The notes: generated from the letters alone by a model not told the origin. 64,000 nt of DNA from JADKCL01 sp046329055 (GCA_046329055.1 JAXLVK010000022.1:3115-67114); one strand, 5' to 3'; positions 9,139 to 18,352 are shown, counted from the stretch's first letter. Numbers and translations: made by a program.

Positions 9139-9789
9139 ATGCTGGAAATCAAGTCGTTCACATTCTTTCCGGAGGCATTTGGGGAGAATACCTATGTGGT
9201 GTCGGATGCGACCAAGGAATGTGTGGTGATCGATCCCGGTTGCTACCACCGCCACGAGCGGGACGAGTTGCGCCACTACATCGAAAGCAACTGGCCTCTC
9301 CTCAAGCTCATCCTGAACACCCACTGCCACGTGGACCACGTCTTGGGCAATGCCTTCCTCCACCGTGGAATTCAAAGTGCCCCTGCTCGCCCACCGCGAC
9401 GACCTCTACAACCTGACGGGCGCTGAAGCGTTTTGCAGGATGTACGGAATGGATTACGACCCCTCCCCGCAGCCCGACCGCTTCATCGAGGCAGGCGAGG
9501 TCATCGAATTCGGCAATTCCAAGCTCGAAATCCTCTTCACCCCCGGTCACAGCGCAGGCCACGTCTCCTTCTTCCATCGGGAATCCAAGCAGATTTTCAG
9601 CGGCGACGTCCTCTTTTACGACAGCATCGGCAGGACGCGGACCTCCCCGGCGGCAACCATGCCCAGCTCATCCAGACCATCCGCACCCAACTCTTCCCCC
9701 TCGGCGACGAAGTGAAAGTCTATGCCGGCCACATGCAGCCCACAACCGTAGGGAGGGAGAGGAAATACAACCCCTTCTTGAATGAATAA
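9139..9789 (+). CDS. MBL-fold metallohydrolase (glyoxalase II-like), two frameshifts
   Basis: The protein starts at the ATG at 9139 (MLEIKSFTFFPEAFGENTY). It carries the metal-binding motif THCHVDH, then ILFTPGHSAGHVSF (third His) and SGDVLFYDSIGRT (bridging Asp), and ends with YAGHMQPTTVGRERKYNPFL, the final metal-ligand block of glyoxalase II-like hydrolases. The reading frame shifts twice, near 9350 and near 9635, so the full-length product of about 215 residues needs two indel corrections. All catalytic motifs survive. It probably hydrolyses thioesters or a related ester; the substrate is unknown. It converges with ispF. Confidence 0.8.
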
Positions 9790-9867
9790 TGAATAATTGA
9801 TAATGGACAATGCCCACCCAGAAGCGGTCCGAGAGCATTGTTAATTATTCATTATCAATTATTCATT
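9788..9867. repeat. AT-rich inverted repeat between convergent genes
   Basis: An 18-nt arm at 9788-9805 is perfectly complementary to 9850-9867, with further partial pairing (GACAATG with CATTGTT) inside. The arms consist of near-repeated AATTATTCATT-type words. It covers the ends of the MBL hydrolase and ispF genes and can act as a bidirectional terminator. Similar low-complexity palindromes occur as dispersed repeats in Bacteroidota. Confidence 0.75.
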
Positions 9868-10355
9868 GCCTGAATCAGCACGACCGCATACACCTTCATC
9901 CCTTCGCGGTTGCCGATGGCGTCCATGCCTTCGTTGCGGGTGGCTTTGATGGAACAGCGTCGATGTCCACGCCCAGCAGGGGCGATGATGGCTTGCATGG
10001 CGGGGACGTGGGGATTGAGCTTGGGGCTTCCGCCACGATGGTGCAATCGACGTTGCCGACTTGCCAGCCTTTTTCATGCAGGAGCTTCACAGTGTCGGCC
10101 AGGAGGATGCGGCTGTCAACGCCCTTGTACTTGGGGTCGGTGTCGGGGAAGTGGTAGCCGATGTCGCGGAGGTTGGCCGCACCCAGCAATGCGTCCTGCA
10201 AATGGGTGATGGCAGCAAGCGTATCCAGCGCCGCTATGCCCCAATAATCCTGTCTCATGGGGAATGGTCACGCCGCCTGGGCAATTGGGACCAAGGCGTC
10301 GTCCCGTCACCAGCCACCTTGCGTGTCAAATCCAAAGCCGACTCTGAATTTTCAT
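9855..10355 (-). CDS. ispF: 2-C-methyl-D-erythritol 2,4-cyclodiphosphate synthase, frameshifted
   Basis: IspF segments are found in order on the reverse strand from an ATG at 10355: RVGFGFD, GGVTIPHETGLLGHS, then DALLGAANLRDIGYHFPDTD, KLLHEKGWQVGNVD, LNPHVPAMQAI and SIKATRNEGMDAIG, ending at the stop at 9855. These contain the zinc-site Asp/His of the N-terminal strand and the CDP-binding TNE loop. At least four frame changes interrupt the gene, yet the total length (about 166 residues) matches the family. The enzyme makes the cyclic diphosphate of the MEP isoprenoid pathway and is normally essential, so the frameshifts are probably sequence errors. Confidence 0.85.
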
Positions 10356-10811
10356 TCCGCGAAATTAGCCGCTTTTCAGTTGCCAATGATTTGGTTCTTG
10401 GCAATGACTCTTGGCGAAAATGGATGCGGCGGCCGGTCCCTGAGCCGTCGGGCTGAGCTCGTCGAAGCCTTGTCGAAGGGCGCCGCACGCCGATCGTCCG
10501 GATTCTCGGGATGCCTCCGGTGAATGGCATGTCTCCATTTGCGTTCGCAAGAGGAAATGTCCATTGGCCTTGCCTGTCCCTCAACCTGCCTTGCTCAATG
10601 TCTCATCGTTGGTTCTTGGTTACTTGGAACTGTATGCACTCCACACCCACTCCAAATGCACTGCAAACCCACTGCAAAGGCACTCACGCCAAGGAGAGAC
10701 CTTGCTCAAGGGCTTGTTGGGGCGGTTTGGCAAATGCTGCATTTTCCGTCTGGATGACATACTCTGGCACCGGGGTGATTGTCCGGCATTTTCTGCAATT
10801 TTGGCCTCGCA
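10356..10811. other. Intergenic stretch without a recognisable gene
   Basis: About 456 nt separate ispF and the next forward gene. Short frames exist on both strands but none shows a signal peptide, domain or consistent codon use. It includes the REP-like element at 10435-10484. Nothing else is supported. Confidence 0.5.
10435..10484. repeat. REP-like palindromic element
   Basis: The block contains GGTCCCTGAGC, then TGAGCTCGTCGAAG and TTGTCGAAGGGCGCC. This is a variant of the widespread CTGAGC/TTGTCGAAGGG palindromic sequence found between genes in many environmental bacterial genomes. Overlapping inverted words (CCCT/AGGG, TTCGACAAG/CTTGTCGAA) allow hairpins. Confidence 0.5.
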
Positions 10812-11345
10812 ATGAATGACGAAACCCCTTCCTCGAATCCCATCCAAATCACCCTTCCCAACATCCATCGCCTGCTGGGATTGGGATGGGGAGTGCTGGC
10901 CTTGCTGCTCGCAGTAACCTTCCTGCTTCCCAATTTCAGCATGGCCACCCTGCAGTTGAATGGGATTGATGTGATCCGCATGACCTTCAAGGACACGGAC
11001 AGCCTCCGCAAAATCTTCGACGATTCCAGTTTCTTCCTCATGGTGGGAGTGCCCATCATGTACCTGCTGCTGGCGATGGTGCTGGGATTTGCTGCGGTGA
11101 TGCGGATCATGGGCAAGATGAGTTGGTTGCCGATGCCCGTCACCATCACGGCCATCGTCACGACGGTCATCACTGTGATCGGCATTTTCGTGATCGGGGA
11201 CGATGCCAGGGACGTTCCGTTTTTGGGGAAGCTCATGCCCAAGCCCATCTGGGGCTACCACGCGGCGCTGATTTGGCAGGGGTTCGCAGCTACGCTCGGC
11301 ATCCTGCACCTGATGATGAACCGGCGTACCAGCGCCCAAGCTTGA
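10812..11345 (+). CDS. Unknown four-helix membrane protein
   Basis: The 177-residue protein has four predicted transmembrane helices (about residues 28-52, 78-103, 112-137 and 148-165). There is a short hydrophilic N-terminus and a loop of about 25 residues between helices 1 and 2. No catalytic motif or family is recognised. The ATG at 10812 is preferred over the upstream extension because the preceding codons lack coding character. The next gene follows after 19 nt, so the two are probably cotranscribed. Confidence 0.65.
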   Translation: MNDETPSSNPIQITLPNIHRLLGLGWGVLALLLAVTFLLPNFSMATLQLNGIDVIRMTFKDTDSLRKIFDDSSFFLMVGVPIMYLLLAMVLGFAAVMRIMGKMSWLPMPVTITAIVTTVITVIGIFVIGDDARDVPFLGKLMPKPIWGYHAALIWQGFAATLGILHLMMNRRTSAQA

Positions 11346-11364
11346 TCCATTAGGCCCGTCCCGA

Positions 11365-12624
11365 ATGCTCGCTGACACTCCCAAGCCCGGCATCCCCCGC
11401 AGCATCCGCTGGATGATCCTGGTCCTCGGCTTGATCCTGCTGGTGAGCACGTTTTGGAAGAAGGGCCGCCTCGGGGACAATTCCCGGTCACGGTTCATCA
11501 CGGTGGAGCGGTTGGTGGAAAAGAACACCTGGGCCCATGCCGCGCCGGGCGACACCACGCCATTCCCGCTGAGCATCGACGCCATCAAGCTGAATGATCG
11601 CATCTACTCCTCCAAGCCGCCGCTGTACCCGCTGGTGATGGCAGGCGAGGCCAAGGTGCTAAAAGCCGTGACAGGCTGGGAGTTCTATGCGCACCGCAAG
11701 GATTACAACCGCTTCCTGGTCCTGCTGAATCAGATTTTGCCGTACGTGCTCATGCTCTGGGTCGCGATGCGCTTCCTGCTGGCCTTCACGCAGAACCGTT
11801 GGACGCTGCATTTCATGCTCTTGGCATTGAGCCTGGGTTGCCTCGCGTACGGCTACACCCCCGAGATCAACAACCATTCCCCTGCGTCGAGCCTGCTGTT
11901 GATCGCGGTTTGGGGCGTGTACCGTGTCTGGGTAGGGGAGGAGCGGCGCCGATGGATGATGGCCTTGCTGGGCTTGCTCATCGGCTATACCATGGCATTG
12001 GAGCTGCCCTCGATGGCATTTGGCTTGGTATTGCTGGGGTTGCTGCTGTGGCGTGACCGACTGGGAGGATTGCTTGCTGGATTGTGCATGGTGCTGCCCG
12101 CGCTCCCGACCTTGTGGATTTTCCATGAGATTTCCGGGGAATGGAAGCCGTTTTACATGCAAGGCAAGCTCTACCGCTATGAGGGGAGCTACTGGACCAA
12201 GCCGCAGGGCAGTGACTTGTTCAAGGAGCCGCAGGCCTTGTATTTCCTGAAAACATTGGTGGGGCCGAAAGGGCTCTGGGCAGTGACGCCGCTGCTGGCA
12301 TTGCCCTTGGCGCTGTGGGTGCCAGTGGTGCGGCGGCGGTTGCCATCGCTGGGCACGGTGCTGAAATGGATGGCATTGCCAGTGTTGATCCTCATCACCT
12401 ACATCGGGATGCGCACTTACAACTATGGCGGGGACTGCATCGGGATGCGCTGGTACATCGTCTTCATGCCCGTGCTCATGTTCATGGCCTGGCCTGTGGT
12501 CGAGTGGCTGGGGCAGCGCACCTGGGGCCGGGTCGCCTCCGTCATCCTGCTGGCAGCGTCCATGGTCCAGAATGTCATCGCCCTCTACATGGACTGCTTC
12601 ATCGACATCGAGAAGGTGTTTTGA
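11365..12624 (+). CDS. Multi-pass membrane protein, probable GT-C (ArnT/GT39-like) glycosyltransferase
   Basis: The 419-residue protein has about ten hydrophobic helices. After the first helix (about residues 16-31) comes a periplasmic segment DNSRSRFITVERLVEK followed by NDRIYSSKPPLYPLVMAGE. An acidic/aromatic first loop followed by SSKPP is typical of GT-C proteins of the GT39 type, which transfer sugars from polyprenyl-phosphate donors. Family membership is inferred from these motifs and topology, not from a database search. The acceptor is unknown. It forms a short unit with the preceding four-helix protein. Confidence 0.55.
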   Translation: MLADTPKPGIPRSIRWMILVLGLILLVSTFWKKGRLGDNSRSRFITVERLVEKNTWAHAAPGDTTPFPLSIDAIKLNDRIYSSKPPLYPLVMAGEAKVLKAVTGWEFYAHRKDYNRFLVLLNQILPYVLMLWVAMRFLLAFTQNRWTLHFMLLALSLGCLAYGYTPEINNHSPASSLLLIAVWGVYRVWVGEERRRWMMALLGLLIGYTMALELPSMAFGLVLLGLLLWRDRLGGLLAGLCMVLPALPTLWIFHEISGEWKPFYMQGKLYRYEGSYWTKPQGSDLFKEPQALYFLKTLVGPKGLWAVTPLLALPLALWVPVVRRRLPSLGTVLKWMALPVLILITYIGMRTYNYGGDCIGMRWYIVFMPVLMFMAWPVVEWLGQRTWGRVASVILLAASMVQNVIALYMDCFIDIEKVF

Positions 12625-12677
12625 GCAAGGGGCAATTCAGCCGAAAACAACTATCTTCGCGCCGTTATTCCTCCTTG

Positions 12678-14276
12678 ATGACGGCCTTGCTGCAATTCTG
12701 GAATCGGTCAAGAATGTCCGCCCTCTTCGGGGCGATGTTGCTCTGTCTGGTTTTGGGGCTGGGTGCCAAGGTCCGTGCCTCCGGTCTGCGCTATTACCCA
12801 AGTCCATTGACTGATGGATTGGGCGCTGTCGTTGATCTGAAAGGCATCTGGTTCGACGAGAACAACTACCGCCACATCGTCCCGTTCAACAAGTTTGACC
12901 GCGATGAGATGGCCCTGCGGCGGGAGTTTGACCTGCCGGAGTACAATGCCTTGCAGGATACGCTCTACCTCTACCTGGAGGCAGTGGCTTGGAGCAGTGA
13001 AATCTTCCTGAACGACAAGCTCTTGGCGGTGACCGAGGACCCCTTCAAGGAGCATCTCCTGCCCATTCAAAAGTCCTGGCTCAAACCGACTGGCAATGTG
13101 TTGCGGGTTCGCATGACCACGCACGGGCTGTCCTTCCCTTGGTACCCGGAGCCATTCATCGGCATTTTCAGGCAAGCCCTGATCCTGCAAGCGGATCGGC
13201 AAACGGAGCGGGTGAGCTTTCCCAAGCAGGTGACCACAGCGCGTCGCGCGGCCATGATCGCCTCCTGGCAACCCGGTCCGCAGTACCTGGACGATACCAC
13301 CATCATCCTGAAGTTGACCTCGGGGCTGTTCGCCTATCCCTACCAGGATCCATTGGCATTTCCCTTCCGGCCCTCCAACCATGCGCAGGCCATCATAGCC
13401 GCCCAAGGTTGGCAGATGCTGAGCAATCCCGGGGCTGCGGACAGCTTGGCGGTCTATAACAGCTACCCCTACGCCTCCGCCACAGACCACAAGCTCCTGC
13501 GGTTTTGGAGGGATTCCCAGATGCGCCCCACGAGCAATTATGGGCATTTCCAGACGCAGACGGCGATTGTCAGCCCCAAGCTCACGCCTCCGGACAGGAC
13601 CTCGTTGGTGATTTTCCTGCTGCTGCCTGTGATCTGCATGTTGTTGCTCAAGGTCGCGGCCCCAAAGGCTTATGGCAGCCTGGGCGAATACATCACCAAG
13701 ACCAAGATTTACCTCGAACTCATCGCGGACAACAAGTTCCTCAAGGGTGAGCAGCGCTGGCTCATGAACATCCTGCGGATCATCGTGACCTCGGTGACCG
13801 TGTCGCTGCTCCTCTACTATGTGGAGCTGTCGGAGTCCTGGAGGATGGTCAATATCTTCTCCACCAAGGGGCTGATCTACCGCTATCTGGCCCCGGAGGA
13901 TGTCCCGCTTTGGGAGATTTTCCTGGTGGTATTTGGGTTGGTCGCTGGGCTGAATCTGGCCAAGTATTTCCTGATCAACAGCATCGGGACCGTGTTCCGG
14001 CTATTCAACCTGAACAGTTCGATCCAAAACCTGGACGTGTTCGCTGCCTTTCCGCTGAACCTCGCACCCTACATCCCGGCGAGCTTCATCTTCTTCCTGG
14101 AGCCGGGAGCGGGGTCCATCGTCCTCACGATTTGGGGCTTCCTATTCGTCTTGTACGGAGTACGTCGGGTCGCCTTGCTGTATGCCGGGTTGAGTCGCCT
14201 TTACGCCATTTCTGGGAGTCTGAAAATTTTGTATATTTGCACCCTCGAAATTTTGCCGTGGTTGATACTGGTATGA
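12678..14276 (+). CDS. DUF4271 membrane protein with N-terminal beta-sandwich domain
   Basis: The 532-residue product (ATG at 12678) has a signal-like helix at about residues 13-33. A periplasmic domain follows, with features of a galactose-binding jelly roll (LYLYLEAVAWSSEIFLNDKLL, then LKPTGNVLRVRMTTHG). After a helix near residue 310, the C-terminal half has about six membrane segments and matches DUF4271, a family found beside uroporphyrinogen-III synthase in Bacteroidota. That neighbourhood holds here, since hemC and hemD follow directly. A role in heme metabolism is only guilt by association. A TATCTTCG box at 12652-12659 could be its promoter. Confidence 0.7.
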   Translation: MTALLQFWNRSRMSALFGAMLLCLVLGLGAKVRASGLRYYPSPLTDGLGAVVDLKGIWFDENNYRHIVPFNKFDRDEMALRREFDLPEYNALQDTLYLYLEAVAWSSEIFLNDKLLAVTEDPFKEHLLPIQKSWLKPTGNVLRVRMTTHGLSFPWYPEPFIGIFRQALILQADRQTERVSFPKQVTTARRAAMIASWQPGPQYLDDTTIILKLTSGLFAYPYQDPLAFPFRPSNHAQAIIAAQGWQMLSNPGAADSLAVYNSYPYASATDHKLLRFWRDSQMRPTSNYGHFQTQTAIVSPKLTPPDRTSLVIFLLLPVICMLLLKVAAPKAYGSLGEYITKTKIYLELIADNKFLKGEQRWLMNILRIIVTSVTVSLLLYYVELSESWRMVNIFSTKGLIYRYLAPEDVPLWEIFLVVFGLVAGLNLAKYFLINSIGTVFRLFNLNSSIQNLDVFAAFPLNLAPYIPASFIFFLEPGAGSIVLTIWGFLFVLYGVRRVALLYAGLSRLYAISGSLKILYICTLEILPWLILV

Positions 14277-14289
14277 TGCGCACGGGCCA

Positions 14290-15204
14290 ATGAACCTGAG
14301 GATCGGTACAAGAAGTAGCAAGTTGGCCCTGTGGCAGGCAAATCACGTGAAGGATTTGTTGGCGGAGCATGGGATTGCGGCAGAACTTGTTCTTTACAAG
14401 ACGACAGGTGATCTGCAACAATCGCAGCCGCTGCACGAGATCGGTGGCAAGGGACTGTTTACCAAGGCGCTGGACGATGCCATGCTGGCAGGCGAGATCG
14501 ATCTCGCGGTCCACAGTGCCAAGGATCTGCCCACCGAGTTGCCGGAATCCATCTTGCTCATGGCAGTGGGCAAGCGCGAAGACCCCCGGGATGTGCTCTT
14601 GAGCATGAACGAAGCCCATGACCTGGACAACGTGGCTGAAGGCATTACGGTTGGGACCTCTTCTTTGCGCAGGATTGCATTGTTGCGACATTACAGCCCC
14701 CACGTGCGCATGGTGCCCATGCGTGGGAACGTGGACACGCGCGTGGCCAAGATGCAGGCAGGCGAGTGCGACGCGCTCTTGCTGGCCTACGCTGGCGTGA
14801 AGCGCATGGGGCTGTCACACCTGGTGGTGCGCAAGCTGAACGTGTCCACATTCACACCCGCTGTGGGTCAAGGGGCCTTGGGCCTGACCATGCAGGAAGG
14901 GCATCCCTCACTCGAGCGGGTGCGCGCGGTGCTGAACCATCGGGACACGGAAGTCGCCGTGCTGGCTGAGCGGGCATTCCTCCGGACATTGGAGGGAGGC
15001 TGCCACAGCGCGGTTTTTGCATTGGGCACCGTGGTGGGGGATATCTTGAGCTTTTCCGGTGGCGTGGCCGCGCAGGATGGCTCCGAGGTGCTCCGCCGAA
15101 ACATAGATTGCCATGTCTCAGAAGCAGAGGAGGCCGCTACCCGGCTTGCCAATGATTTACTGATTTCAGGAGCTCGAACACTACTCCATGGGAAAGAAAG
15201 TTAA
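14290..15204 (+). CDS. hemC: Porphobilinogen deaminase
   Basis: The 304-residue enzyme condenses four porphobilinogens to hydroxymethylbilane in tetrapyrrole synthesis. It starts with RIGTRSSKLALWQA, carries the catalytic Asp in HSAKDLP (residue 79), the VGTSSLRR and RGNVDTR substrate-binding motifs, and the dipyrromethane cofactor Cys238 in EGGCHSAV. Length is normal for the family. It begins 13 nt after the DUF4271 gene and its end overlaps hemD by 17 nt, so the three genes form one unit. Confidence 0.97.
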   Translation: MNLRIGTRSSKLALWQANHVKDLLAEHGIAAELVLYKTTGDLQQSQPLHEIGGKGLFTKALDDAMLAGEIDLAVHSAKDLPTELPESILLMAVGKREDPRDVLLSMNEAHDLDNVAEGITVGTSSLRRIALLRHYSPHVRMVPMRGNVDTRVAKMQAGECDALLLAYAGVKRMGLSHLVVRKLNVSTFTPAVGQGALGLTMQEGHPSLERVRAVLNHRDTEVAVLAERAFLRTLEGGCHSAVFALGTVVGDILSFSGGVAAQDGSEVLRRNIDCHVSEAEEAATRLANDLLISGARTLLHGKES

Positions 15205-15937
15205 GTCCATACTCATCTCTCAGCCCTATCCCACTGACGAGAATTCTCCCTACCTGAAGCTCTCGGAGAAATGGGGCCTCAAGATGGATTTTCGGAATTT
15301 CATTGAGATCAAAGGTGTGACCCTCAATGAGTTCCGAAAACAGAATATCAATCCCCTGGACTTCACTGCCGTCATCTTTACCAGCAAGTATTCGATCGAC
15401 CACTACTTCCGCTTGCTGAAGGAGCTCAAGGTCGAGATGCCCGCTGACATGAAGTACTTCTGCGTGAGCGATGCCACTGCCAAGTACCTGCAGAAGTACA
15501 TCGTGATCCGGAAGCGCAAGCTCTACGTGGGCGAGCGCACCAGCAACGATTTAATCGACCTCGTCAAAAAGCATCCCAAGGAGAAGTACCTCTTCCCTTG
15601 CAGCTCCATCCATACCACGGCCCTCACGGACTGGATGGTCGAGCAGAAGTTCAACTTGGTGGAGGCTGTGATTTACAATACAGTGAGCAGCGACCTCAGC
15701 GACCTGAGGGATGTGTACTACGACATGCTCTGCTTCTACTCGCCTTCTGGCATCGAGTCACTGTTCCAAAACTTCCCGGATTTCAAGCAAAACGACACGG
15801 TGATTGCCGCCTTCGGGCCTACCACTTCCAAGGCGATTCGGGACGCTGGATTGAGGGTGGACATCGAGGCTCCGATGCCCAACATGCCGTCCATGACGGC
15901 GGCCATCGAAGCCTACCTGAAGGAATTCAACAAGTAG
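15188..15937 (+). CDS. hemD: Uroporphyrinogen-III synthase
   Basis: The 249-residue protein fits the two-domain HemD fold. It starts with KVKSILISQPYP, contains TAVIFTSKYSIDHYF and a second lobe with YSPSGIESLFQNFP and IAAFGPTTSKAIRDAGL, the C-terminal signature. It cyclises hydroxymethylbilane with inversion of ring D. The start ATG lies inside the end of hemC, so the genes are translationally linked. The coding sequence ends 167 nt before the T9SS gene porP. Confidence 0.93.
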   Translation: MGKKVKSILISQPYPTDENSPYLKLSEKWGLKMDFRNFIEIKGVTLNEFRKQNINPLDFTAVIFTSKYSIDHYFRLLKELKVEMPADMKYFCVSDATAKYLQKYIVIRKRKLYVGERTSNDLIDLVKKHPKEKYLFPCSSIHTTALTDWMVEQKFNLVEAVIYNTVSSDLSDLRDVYYDMLCFYSPSGIESLFQNFPDFKQNDTVIAAFGPTTSKAIRDAGLRVDIEAPMPNMPSMTAAIEAYLKEFNK

Positions 15938-16051
15938 CACATAATATATGTGTAATTCGTTGAATTCACATGTGTTACCGATTGGAGTTTGCAGCGTCAG
16001 GTGAGCCATATCGCTGCCTCTGGCAGGCCGCTCCTGACTCAAAAAAATTTG

Positions 16052-16059
16052 TAACTTTG
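16052..16059 (+). promoter_or_regulatory. -7 element upstream of porP/sprF
   Basis: TAACTTTG is an exact TAnnTTTG match 45 nt upstream of the porP ATG. No clear TTG stands at -33, so the site is weaker than the gldK one. Confidence 0.5.
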
Positions 16060-16104
16060 AATTATAATTCCCAATTTCAGCACCTGAATTTATTCAAAGC
16101 ATAC

Positions 16105-17106
16105 ATGAGGAGCTTATTACTGGGGTTTTTGTTGGTGATTGTACTTTCGCCTGCGGCATTTGCGCAGCAGGACCCGCAGTACACGATGTTCATGTTCAAT
16201 AGGTTCGTTCAAAATCCTGCCTATGCTGGCGCGCTCCAAGCGACCAACATCACGGGACTAGGACGGGCGCAGTGGGTGGGCATCGACCAGGCCCCTAGCA
16301 CGACCACGGCAAGCATCAATGGCTACAGCAAGGTCCTTCACGGCGGATTGGGTGCATACCTGATCGGCGACCGTCTCGGCCCACTCAGCACCGTCGGTGC
16401 CAAGGCTGCGTACGCCTTCCACATGAAATTTGGTGAGGAAAAAGCCTACCTCAACATTGGTGTTGCAGGTGGTGTGTATCAAAAAGTCCTGAACGGCGAC
16501 TGGATCTACAACCAAGCAGGTGGCATTGACCCCGTCCTGCCTGTTTCCAAGAGCCCCTTGACTGTTCCTGACTTGGATGCCGGTTTGTTTTTTCACGTTC
16601 CCCTCAAAGGTGCTTCCTCCAGTGCTTACCCCCAGGACAAGTTTTACATCGGTGGTTCCGTGACCCACATCCTCGAGCCTTCCATGGAGAAACTCATGGC
16701 AGTGCCCGACCAAGTGCAAACGGTTCTTTCCCGTGGCATCTCAGGTAGCGCAGGCATGACATTCCAGCTCGGCCCTTCCGTGTTCCTCGAGCCGAACCTG
16801 AACTTCCGCATGGCCGGCCCCACAATGCAGTTTGACCAAAACGTCAACCTCTACGTGAGCCCGATGGTCTTCGGCATCAGCCACCGTGGATTGGTTGGTC
16901 AGAGCGCAGATTCCTTTTCTGGAATCGTGGGCTTCAATGCCTCCACCTACATGTTCATCGGTTATTCCTACGATTACACCACGTCCGGTCTCCGTCGGTT
17001 CACGACAGGCTCGCACGAAGTAATACTTTCCTACACCTTCCCGTCCAAGTTCAAGAACCTGCCGCCTCGTCGTGGTACCCGGACCTTGTACATCAACAAC
17101 ATCTAA
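16105..17106 (+). CDS. PorP/SprF family T9SS outer-membrane protein
   Basis: The 333-residue product has a signal peptide cleaved after AAFAQ. It then begins QDPQYTMFMFNRFVQNPAYAGA, the highly characteristic N-terminus of PorP/SprF proteins. The rest is a beta-barrel pattern with the typical end SGLRRFTTGSHEVILSYTF. PorP-type proteins work with the GldK/GldN ring at the outer membrane or help attach cargo. Start at the ATG at 16105 is chosen for the signal peptide; the frame is open further upstream. It lies directly ahead of gldKLMN, as in other T9SS operons. Whether it is PorP or SprF proper cannot be settled from one copy. Confidence 0.88.
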   Translation: MRSLLLGFLLVIVLSPAAFAQQDPQYTMFMFNRFVQNPAYAGALQATNITGLGRAQWVGIDQAPSTTTASINGYSKVLHGGLGAYLIGDRLGPLSTVGAKAAYAFHMKFGEEKAYLNIGVAGGVYQKVLNGDWIYNQAGGIDPVLPVSKSPLTVPDLDAGLFFHVPLKGASSSAYPQDKFYIGGSVTHILEPSMEKLMAVPDQVQTVLSRGISGSAGMTFQLGPSVFLEPNLNFRMAGPTMQFDQNVNLYVSPMVFGISHRGLVGQSADSFSGIVGFNASTYMFIGYSYDYTTSGLRRFTTGSHEVILSYTFPSKFKNLPPRRGTRTLYINNI

Positions 17107-17236
17107 TAGGTGTTGTTACCTGATTGGATTAGGAATAAGGAAGACGATCTTTGTACAAGTTGAATGAAGACCTTTCAGATAATAGGCCGAATCACTGAAA
17201 AATTGTAGGTGAGTTCGATTGAAAGGTAAGAGTCTC

Positions 17237-17267
17237 TTGTGCATGTGATAAGTGAGTTTTAAGTTTG
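17237..17267 (+). promoter_or_regulatory. Promoter of the gldKLMN cluster
   Basis: A TTG at 17237-17239 and TAAGTTTG at 17260-17267 are separated by 20 nt, an ideal Bacteroidota promoter. The start of transcription is expected near 17274, giving a leader of about 40 nt before gldK. Confidence 0.7.
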
Positions 17268-17314
17268 TCAATACATAGGCGCATTAGTTTGCAACATTCT
17301 TCAATTAGTCTGCT

Positions 17315-18352
17315 ATGAAAAGGTATTTGTTTGTTCTTGTTGCAATTTCAGTACTTGCGAGTGGTTGCAGCCTTTTTGGCGGCAAGCAGACGGGCAAGAA
17401 CGGGGAATTGACAGGCGTGATGGACCGCCCGGATTGGGATCAACCCACTCCCTACGGCATGGTGCTCATTCCGCCTGGTAGCTTTCACATGGGTCAAAAC
17501 GACCAAGATGTGAACTATTCCCAGGTCGCACACAACCGTCAGATCACCATGAGCGCGTTCTACATGGACGACACGGAGATCTCCAACAACGAGTACCGTC
17601 AGTTCATCGAGACTGCAATGGACACCCTCGCCGCTGACGTGGCCAAGTTGGTTTATCCGGACACGCTTACTTGGATGCGGGACTTCGTCTTCGCTTACAA
17701 TGAGCCGTTGACCGAAAACTACTACTGGCACCCGGCGTTTGACGAGTATCCTGTGGTCGGCGTGAACTGGTATGCAGCTTCTGAGTTCTGCCGCTGGAGG
17801 ACCGCTCACTACAACGCTTACCGCGCCTCCATCGAGATGCCTCCGATGCCCCGTTTCCGCCTGCCCACCGAGGCTGAGTGGGAATACGCTTCCCGTGGCG
17901 GCTTCGAGCACAAAATCTATCCTTGGGAAGGTCCTTACATCCGTAACTCCAAGGGTTGCTTCCTCGCTAACTACAAGCCTGGTCGCGGTGATTATATCGC
18001 CGATAACTACGAGTACACCTGCCCCGTGCGCAGCTACTGGCCCAATGACTACGGCCTCTGGTGCATGCCCGGCAACGTGGCCGAGTGGTGCGAAGACGAC
18101 TTCGAAGAGTCTGGCTACATCTACGCACACGACCTGAACCCTGTCTATCGTGACCCCCGTTACAAGGCTGAAGAGCGCGTCCCCGGCGGTGCTAACATCC
18201 GCAAGGTGATCCGCGGCGGCTCTTGGAAGGATATCGGTTACTTCCTCTCCTGCGGTACCCGTACCTACGAGTACAGCGACACCACCAAGTCCTTCGTTGG
18301 CTTCCGTTGTGTCGTCACGCAGATTGGCCGTTCCGGTGCCGCAGCGTTCTGA
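17315..18352 (+). CDS. gldK: GldK, T9SS ring lipoprotein
   Basis: The 345-residue lipoprotein has the lipobox LASGC (Cys18) and an FGE-sulfatase-like domain. It includes GMVLIPPGSFHMGQND, the FYMDDTEISNNEYRQF block, the RLPTEAEWEYASRGG motif, GNVAEWCEDDF and the terminal RGGSWKDIGYFLSCGTR/VGFRCV signatures. GldK with GldN forms the large periplasmic ring of the type IX secretion system beneath the outer membrane. Its FGE fold is not thought to act as an enzyme. Length and gene order (porP, gldK, gldL, gldM, gldN) are canonical. Confidence 0.96.
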   Translation: MKRYLFVLVAISVLASGCSLFGGKQTGKNGELTGVMDRPDWDQPTPYGMVLIPPGSFHMGQNDQDVNYSQVAHNRQITMSAFYMDDTEISNNEYRQFIETAMDTLAADVAKLVYPDTLTWMRDFVFAYNEPLTENYYWHPAFDEYPVVGVNWYAASEFCRWRTAHYNAYRASIEMPPMPRFRLPTEAEWEYASRGGFEHKIYPWEGPYIRNSKGCFLANYKPGRGDYIADNYEYTCPVRSYWPNDYGLWCMPGNVAEWCEDDFEESGYIYAHDLNPVYRDPRYKAEERVPGGANIRKVIRGGSWKDIGYFLSCGTRTYEYSDTTKSFVGFRCVVTQIGRSGAAAF

